Shown piece by piece: positions 57,816-64,000 of a DNA stretch of 64,000 nucleotides. Under the pieces are notes generated by a model. It was not told the origin of the DNA and searched no databases. It was given only the letters and a program-made list of their open reading frames with translations. The first letter of the stretch is position 1. Each line of letters opens with the position of its first letter. A program made the position numbers and the translations under genes. This DNA comes from Paramacrobiotus metropolitanus (lineage: Eukaryota; Tardigrada; Eutardigrada; Parachela; Macrobiotidae), in contig NW_026570318.1 in NCBI RefSeq assembly GCF_019649055.1, positions 62,001 through 126,000 on the forward strand, read 5' to 3'.

Positions 57816-59001
57816 CTGTGGACGCCCGGCGGCGGTGGGGGAATCGGGCAGCGGAAGGGACGGAGCGATTTGCCCGGGTGACGTGTTGGGCAAGGCGTTA
57901 CGCTGGTTGGGTTGTTGGTTATTCGTTGATCGTTGTGTGGTTGTTGGTTGGGTCGACTGGTAATATTAACAGACCTCTTTTTCTGCTAATTTTTCTCTGT
58001 TAAATATTGTTCTCATAACCCGAATATAAATGCGGCTCAGATTAAGCTGAACACATTCTCCGCCCGATTTTATTTTGCTTACCCTTTACGTTCTCGCGCA
58101 TTGACGACCGGTCGTGTTGTCATACCTCATGGCGTTGTTTTTATTCTTGTTTTTATTTACTTTGATCTCTGTTCGGTAAATTGATGGTTGCAACCGGGAT
58201 AAGATAGTTGGAAATTAAACTAATCAAATGTCACGGATATACTGGATAATAAAACAAAAGTATTCTCCAGAGGATATATAAACTTATCCGTACTCTAGTG
58301 AGCCCCATGGTCCCACACCCGTTGCGGCAGCGACCCGTCTGCAGAAAAACAATAGGTGGTCGGCTTACGAACATGGCACTTGGCAGCCAGGTGTGTTCTT
58401 AAAGCATCAAATTAAGAAATAATATTAGTAAAATCATGACCGTGTATATGAGGCCGAGCACATGCTGGTATTTGCTTTTTTTCTGTAATGCCTCTTCAGG
58501 TTTCACGCCTAGCAATACTTGTATTTTCAGTAGAGGTGTTTCACATAGGAATCGGTGTACAGTATTTTCAACAGATCTGACAAAAATCGCAGTGATTAGT
58601 ATTACTCAGTACTGATTAGTTTCGTTGATTACTGTTCAGAGCACCTGAATAAACCGGCTCGATCAAGTTAGCTTAACCGGCATTCTTTAACGTTTTATTC
58701 ACTGCTGTATATTAAAATCGAGAAAATCGTTTGGAAGGCAAAAGCTTGGTCAACAACTATAAGTATGTGGCTGCATGTAGTGCAAACATTTAATTGCTAT
58801 CACACATCGGCATAAGTACTACTGTACTAGTACTAGTGTTTAAAAATTTCAAGATATGATTTTGGTACAAGCTCGTAATCAATGCAGAAGCAGTTTGCGG
58901 CATAGCACTGCGTTGGCGACGAGGCATGCAATCGGAAAAGCGGTGAAAATTACGGAAGCAATATGTTTTCAGCCAGAGAAGTTTTTCCACTTTCTCACGC
59001 T
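57816..59001. other. intergenic, no gene seen
   Basis: It contains the 3' ends of two convergent genes. No further coding signal is seen. Confidence 0.45.
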
Positions 59002-59839
59002 TCACTTTCGTTTGCTCCAGGGAATGTAAGGACCATTGGGAACGGACGTGGCTGGCTCACCCGTGCACGGATCCTCTAAATAAATCAGACCATGATTATA
59101 TAATTGTTGCGTAGTCAGCATCAACCTATTCAAAGCCCATGCCGGCACCGAGTCATTAGGCATGATTGCTGTAACCTGTACGTATATTCTTAGGTTACGC
59201 CGCGTTTCTGACGAGACGAGGCAACCGCTACGTTTTCCGTTATTACATTTGCCGATGCAGCAGAGCAGAATAAGTAGAATTTAAAAACCCGAAGTAAAAG
59301 ATATGGCAAAATTGAAGTACGGTAAAGTATGGCAAAATTAATAGGAATAAAACTGCTTGCTTACTCTCCCATGTGCCACCGGGTGTGTCGGATTCCAGGT
59401 TGTCTGGCTCGATCGTCATGTCGGTCCGTGGCTCCAAATGGAAATGATACGGGATGACATCACGCAGATTGCGTCCTTCCTTCCAGGCCCAGTGGTGGGC
59501 AAAGCAGCACTGGGTCATGACCAGGTTATCGCCGGGTCTTCCCGGGCTGCAGTTACGGCAGTCAGGGTTACCGTCCGTAGGGCACAGCGGCAGCTGATCG
59601 TTCACCCTGGACTGGTACTGACTGACGAGTTCGGATTCGCTGGGAGATAAATCGGTATACGTTTGCAGCTTCTGGATTCTCTTGTTGCTGGTACCTTCCG
59701 TCCAGGGCTCTTCAATCTGGACATACATATTGTCGCTGATAGGCTGACCTCTCGGGATGGTAGTGGAGACGGAGTGGCCGTGGACCGTCCACAACGACGC
59801 AAGACCGGTTGCACACAATAATAAGAGAATAGCGAACAT
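59002..59839 (-). CDS. small secreted Cys-rich protein (CCFAHHWAW family)
   Basis: Two exons (59839-59365, then 59075-59002) close in phase to 182 residues. The start is the ATG heading MFAILLLLCATGLASLW, a clear signal peptide. The longer upstream frame is ignored. The core shows LPLCPTDGNPDCRNC, then QCCFAHHWAWKEG and IPYHFHLEP, and exon 2 adds DPCTGEP and ends PYIPWSKRK. Cysteine spacing is C-x7-C-x2-C-x13-CC plus one in exon 2, six in all, so three disulfides are likely. The family is not recognised. A decayed tandem copy 1.9 kb upstream keeps the same spacing, which shows these residues are conserved. A role outside the cell is inferred from the signal peptide only. Confidence 0.75.
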
Positions 59840-61002
59840 TTTTATAAAAAAGTCAAAGCCTTGGATTAAACGAGGTTGTGCGATATGGTCGGCTTCGTTG
59901 TTCGTTACAGCGCATTTTATGCGTTCGGATGCGTTCGGCCCACGTTGATGCTTTGTGAACAAGGGTCTCACGTCCGCCGTATTATTTCCAGGCGCGCTGC
60001 AGAGTCAGTTTGCGGAAGCCAGGAAGGATTCGGGCAATTTCACTCGGTTTCAAGTGTTTTACTGATGCCGTTTCCATGAAATCGCATAACCCAACGCGAA
60101 TTTTGCAGCTGCTTGCATGTTTTGGGCGGAATCATGCGAACCGATTTCGAGTGGATGATTCGGAAAAAGTATGAATCGTTAACGGTTGATTTCGCCAACA
60201 AGACATGTCTGAAGTGCTCTGTGACAACTGGCATGCAGATAAGCTTAGCTCTTAGCGGGTTTCCGGCGATGTACAGAGTACAGCGGCGAATCGCTGAGCC
60301 GCCAGTATGAGTTCAAAAATTTCAACTTCTCTCAGTACCGTACATGTAATTTTCTGAAGTTTCTTGATAGGTTGCCATTTACGCCTGCAAGTTTCCTACT
60401 TACACTTGCAGTTTACGCCTCGAAATACGAATTGATAACTGCTCGTTGCTGTGGAAAAAAATCGAGACGTAAGGCAGACCGTCATATGCATTTATAGACT
60501 GCAGTTTACTTTGGATTACTAGATAACAAAATTTCACGTACGTATATTGCACTAGATGAAAGTCTTGGCGGCGACTGTGGACCGTCACCAAAATGGTTGT
60601 TGAAGTTTTATTGGAAGAAGCATACGAGTTCTTGTCGATGGTACCAGTATGGTACTCGTTTAATTTGACGACAGTTGGACAGCCAAGATTTACGAGTCGC
60701 TGCAGCTATTACAGTTAAGACGATTTGTGAGAAAGCACCCGCTGATTGTAAACGCCATAATGTACTTGTATTTGATATAATGTTGTTAACTGTCTATTCT
60801 AAATTACTCATCAGAATAATGTGTATTGCAACACTTGTATGTCAAAATAAAAAATATTCAGGCACATCATACAGCACGCACAGCAGCACACATATAAGGA
60901 AGAAGCGTTGCGAGTATTTGTATAATTTAACCGAAATACATGCAGTGGCCCTTTACGGAACTAGCGTAATCGCTACAGATCCATGGCGTCATCTTTATCG
61001 CT
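59840..61002. other. intergenic, no gene seen
   Basis: It separates the two minus-strand paralogs and presumably contains the promoter of the intact one. No other ORF is convincing. Confidence 0.45.
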
Positions 61003-61692
61003 TCAGTGTGGCTTCCGGGTGCTCCATGGAATGTAAGGATCAATCCTGATGGACTCCGCTGATACGCCCGTGCACGGATCCGCTAAAAAGCATCTAATGA
61101 CACTTTTCGCACGTGTCACTTGCAATACTAAGCACGTCATGTATGTGTGATGAAACGTCACTTGTTCTCGTACAAGGTTACCGGAAAATGGTTTTACAAG
61201 GGAGCATGCTTTCCTTACATTTCCATATTGCACTAAATGGCGTGATAATATACGGATACGGGTCCGTGCTGGTGTCCGTCACCGGGTCCAAATGAAAGCG
61301 GTACGGGAGAAAGTCGCGGAGGGTGCGGTATTCTTCCAAGCCCAGTGGTGTGCAAAGCAGCACTGCATCATCCCACTGTCGTCCATGTTATTTCCCCGCT
61401 TGCAGTCCGGACAATGGGGATAACCGTCCGTGGGGCACAGCGGCAGTTCACTGTTTACCACTTTGTCCTGGTACTCATTAAGTTCTTGTAAGTATGAGCC
61501 CAACTCCTGCATATACAGGAGGCCCCCAACGGCCGCGTTGCTGTGAAGTGTGGCCATGGTACTGCGATCTGGACGTATTGACGGCCGGCAGCTTGGTTTT
61601 CCAATTTCCAGGATGCTGAAGGGAATGAGATCGCCGTTGGCGGTCCACAGTAATCACAAACCAGTTGCACAAAACAGGTGAACCCTGGACAT
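61003..61692 (-). pseudogene. decayed tandem copy of the CCFAHHWAW secreted gene
   Basis: It has the same two-exon layout: ATG at 61692, exon 2 at 61082-61003. Conserved parts are the CATGL end of the signal peptide, YVQIAVPW (YVQIEEPW in the intact copy), LPLCPTDGYPHCPDC, MMQCCFAHHWAWK, PYRFHLDP, and DPCTG to PYIPWS. Three lesions are visible against the intact gene: an in-frame TGA right after the CATGL leader, a frame change after VPW (near 61560), and a one-base deletion after the HHWAWK codons (near 61338). The cysteine spacing C-x7-C-x2-C-x13-CC is intact, so the gene was lost fairly recently. Confidence 0.75.
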
Positions 61693-62540
61693 GGTTAATC
61701 AGGAATTGGAACGCTTCGTCTTACATATGTACCGGCTAGTAAAATGCAGCGGATTACTCGTAGACTTACCGTATATACAAGTACTGCAGATGTAATAAAT
61801 TAATAATACGTATTATAACGCTTGCTTGGTCAGTGTTTAGGCTTCGTCGGCACGCATTTACTGTAAGTGTCTCTATCTGGTCGCACCTTACCAGGTGCGC
61901 TTCAGGTATTCGGTGTCGCGCATACCGGTAATCCCAAAACTTTTCGGATGGTGCACTAGACTTCAAGTCTTCAAGTGTTTTCGATGTTGCTGGTTTTCAC
62001 AAGAAATGTTTATTCCAGTGCGAGTTTTGTAAGATGCAAGTATTTTACGCAAACTGCAGAACGTACCGTACAGATCAGTAAGCACTCCGCTGTCCATCAA
62101 ACTCTTTTACCAAAAGACCAAAGTGTATTCGCTAGAATTATTGGTGGTGATGGACAATTTGTGAGCATGTGCTGCGAACACTACACCAATGCTGGCTTGA
62201 TCTTCAAAATGTACAAACATTTTTTATCGGCTGGAAAGTCATCACGGAAGAGCTAGAGTAAGAATGACTCTAGAAGATACTGACGTTTTCAGAGCTCTGG
62301 GAAATCTGTGTTAGTGCGTACAAGTACACAATCAGAAGTTTCCGGTTCTGCTAGGAGAAACGAGGCGTACAGTTTCCCTACCGATCTAATTGTAAGGCTG
62401 CAGTCACCTACAATGCATGCACCCCAACAAAGAGAAGATCGGCACTATTCAAGCGGGGACTAAATGGCTTGCTAATCAACGTTAACGTATCGTTATGTGG
62501 TTGTCAACAGGAACGAATTTTTACCGAATAAAACGATAGC
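61693..62540. other. intergenic, no gene seen
   Basis: No supported feature. Confidence 0.45.
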
Positions 62541-62885
62541 TTGTATCAGTCAATATGTAATTTAACGCAGTTGCTTTCATGGGGAAAACCAGTTCCATCC
62601 ACCAGAACACGCAGTCCTGTTTCTCCACGCGTTCCTGTAAAATGCACGCGCGCTGTGCCTTCAGTGCTGCTCAAATCCACCAGCGCTCTAACACCGACCA
62701 AAAACACTGCTAAAGTTTCAAATGCAGACAAAGCGGACGCTGTAGGGAAATACGTCGTAAGACGCTACCTACAGGCGTCTCGCTGGGCAATGCTGGCGTT
62801 GTGCGACTATAGCACACTGGCGACGCGGGGGGGCAGCATCATCAGCCATCATGGGGATAGTATTGTCGTTATCGGTAGACGGTAG
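62541..62885 (+). CDS. possible exon, unrecognised Ser/Thr/Pro-rich protein
   Basis: This frame encodes a Ser/Thr/Pro/Arg-rich stretch (PSTRTRSPVSPRVPVKCTRA) followed by a more helical part (VGKYVVRRYLQASRWAMLAL). Composition is more protein-like than the surrounding frames, and GC content is locally higher. No family, partner exons or reliable start are seen. Confidence 0.25.
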   Translation: MYQSICNLTQLLSWGKPVPSTRTRSPVSPRVPVKCTRAVPSVLLKSTSALTPTKNTAKVSNADKADAVGKYVVRRYLQASRWAMLALCDYSTLATRGGSIISHHGDSIVVIGRR

Positions 62886-64000
62886 GTACAGTCGACAGAT
62901 AATTGTGACTTCCTGTAGGTACACACACTAATGTTTCGCTACAAGAAAATACGAGAGCTTTCCATAACGTAAGTTCTTATTATCAATTGCATTTTACACG
63001 AAGTTCCAGTCAAGACTAATTGCTCTATCTAAAACGGATGACCATTTCTCCTCTTTTTACATGTATCCATTAGTAACACATGAAACAGCGCCGAAGCCAT
63101 TAAACGGTGTGTACAACAACCAATCAGGACGCTCAAAACGGAAGAAACACACATGTGCTGTACCAGATAAGCACATGAAAAGGCGCGCGTTACACATGGA
63201 GCGTTAGTATCCCGGTGTGTGATGTAACAGTCGAATAGGGCGGCAGTGTAACGCTGCGGGCAGCGGGCGCGTCGCAGGTTTTCGCGACAAAAATATCTAT
63301 ATTCCATGCGGGGATAAAGAATCGAATTCCTCCTAGGCAAACGGATACTAGGGGCAGCTTTCGTTCACTGCTTGCAAGCATCGTCCGTAATCTTCATTCA
63401 CACTATCCTATCCGTTCTTCGTTTACAAATGTCTTGTTCTGCCAGCATTGCAGTATTTGTAACAAAACTCAATACGACACTCGTAAATATTTTCGTTTTT
63501 TCTCGGATAATTTATCATACTCTAATTAGCACGACAGACTTAATTATGTACACCGGCATGATATGGTGGCTTCGTGAACTGTCTGGTTAGCTCGCTCCTC
63601 CGCTACGGGCCACTTATTCCAGTGCGAGTACAATGTAGGACGCAGTGGTTGCATAACTCCATACCCAACATTCTGTACGCATGCGGTGCAATGCGCTTGT
63701 ACGAACCGGATATTTTGAGCTAAATCTTACAGTGCACTGCACTGCATGCGTACTGAATGTGGATATGTTTGGGTATGCAACCATTTCGTCCTACATTGCA
63801 GCTTCGCTGCTCCCACAGAGAGTCACATCGGACCATTAGTTGGTGGCACGTTTCCGTGCACGCCGACAGAGAACTACTGCTGACTAAGAAAAATGGCATA
63901 AACAAAAACCCTTATCATTCGTATTTTTGTGCCTGTCGCGTTAAGCGTTCTTACGCGACACCTCCCGTGTAATTCAACACAAGCTTCAGAATAAGCGCAA
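62886..64000. other. no gene seen to the window end
   Basis: Short ORFs only, with no recognisable motif, RNA gene or repeat. Confidence 0.45.

Noticed and set aside
59840-59971. N-terminal extension of the secreted protein in the long minus-strand frame
   Set aside because: The signal peptide begins at the internal ATG (59839). The decayed paralog shows its ATG at the equivalent place.

Overview
This is nuclear DNA from a small-genome invertebrate animal. Genes are split into short exons by 50-600 base introns with GT-AG ends, promoters and AATAAA signals are eukaryotic, and the recognisable genes are animal families: phospholipase C beta, an XK-type scramblase, a serpin, a PTCD2-like mitochondrial protein and a secretory peptide precursor. 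I lean towards an ecdysozoan or other protostome, but cannot name the species.

Layout. 1-5.3 kb: a possible 3' gene end, then foldback/MITE elements with TTAA ends, one carrying a nested second element. 5.3-7.4 kb: a three-exon serpin. 9.7-16.3 kb: a 26-exon PLC-beta whose exon phases all close to a 1230-residue protein. 17.5-21.1 kb: an XK-related gene and an unrecognised gene. 21.5-27.2 kb: repeat-rich DNA with three foldback or MITE elements, a tRNA-derived SINE head and a minus-strand gene for a possible tail-anchored protein. 28.4 kb: a short precursor with an elevenin-like disulfide loop. 30.5 kb: a Trp/Cys-rich short ORF.

32.76-51.42 kb is one 18.7-kb Ty3/gypsy retrotransposon with a 4-bp target duplication (CTTT), LTRs bounded by TGACGTG...CACGTCA, gag and pol reading frames, and about 7 kb of extra DNA between integrase and the 3' LTR that carries an accessory basic ORF. 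Its unusual points are a second H2C2 zinc-binding module between protease and reverse transcriptase, repeated copies of the LTR-end/primer-binding-site unit in the 3' region, and repeated polypurine-tract-like motifs in the coding region. Its integrase core is deleted, yet the aligned LTR parts are nearly identical, so it probably moved recently with enzymes supplied in trans.

The element lies in or beside exon 5 of a degraded PTCD2-like paralog (to 53.0 kb). The intact paralog follows at 54.4-57.8 kb. 59.0-61.7 kb (minus strand) holds an intact gene for a small secreted Cys-rich protein and its decayed tandem copy. The last 2.3 kb has one possible exon and nothing else I can support.
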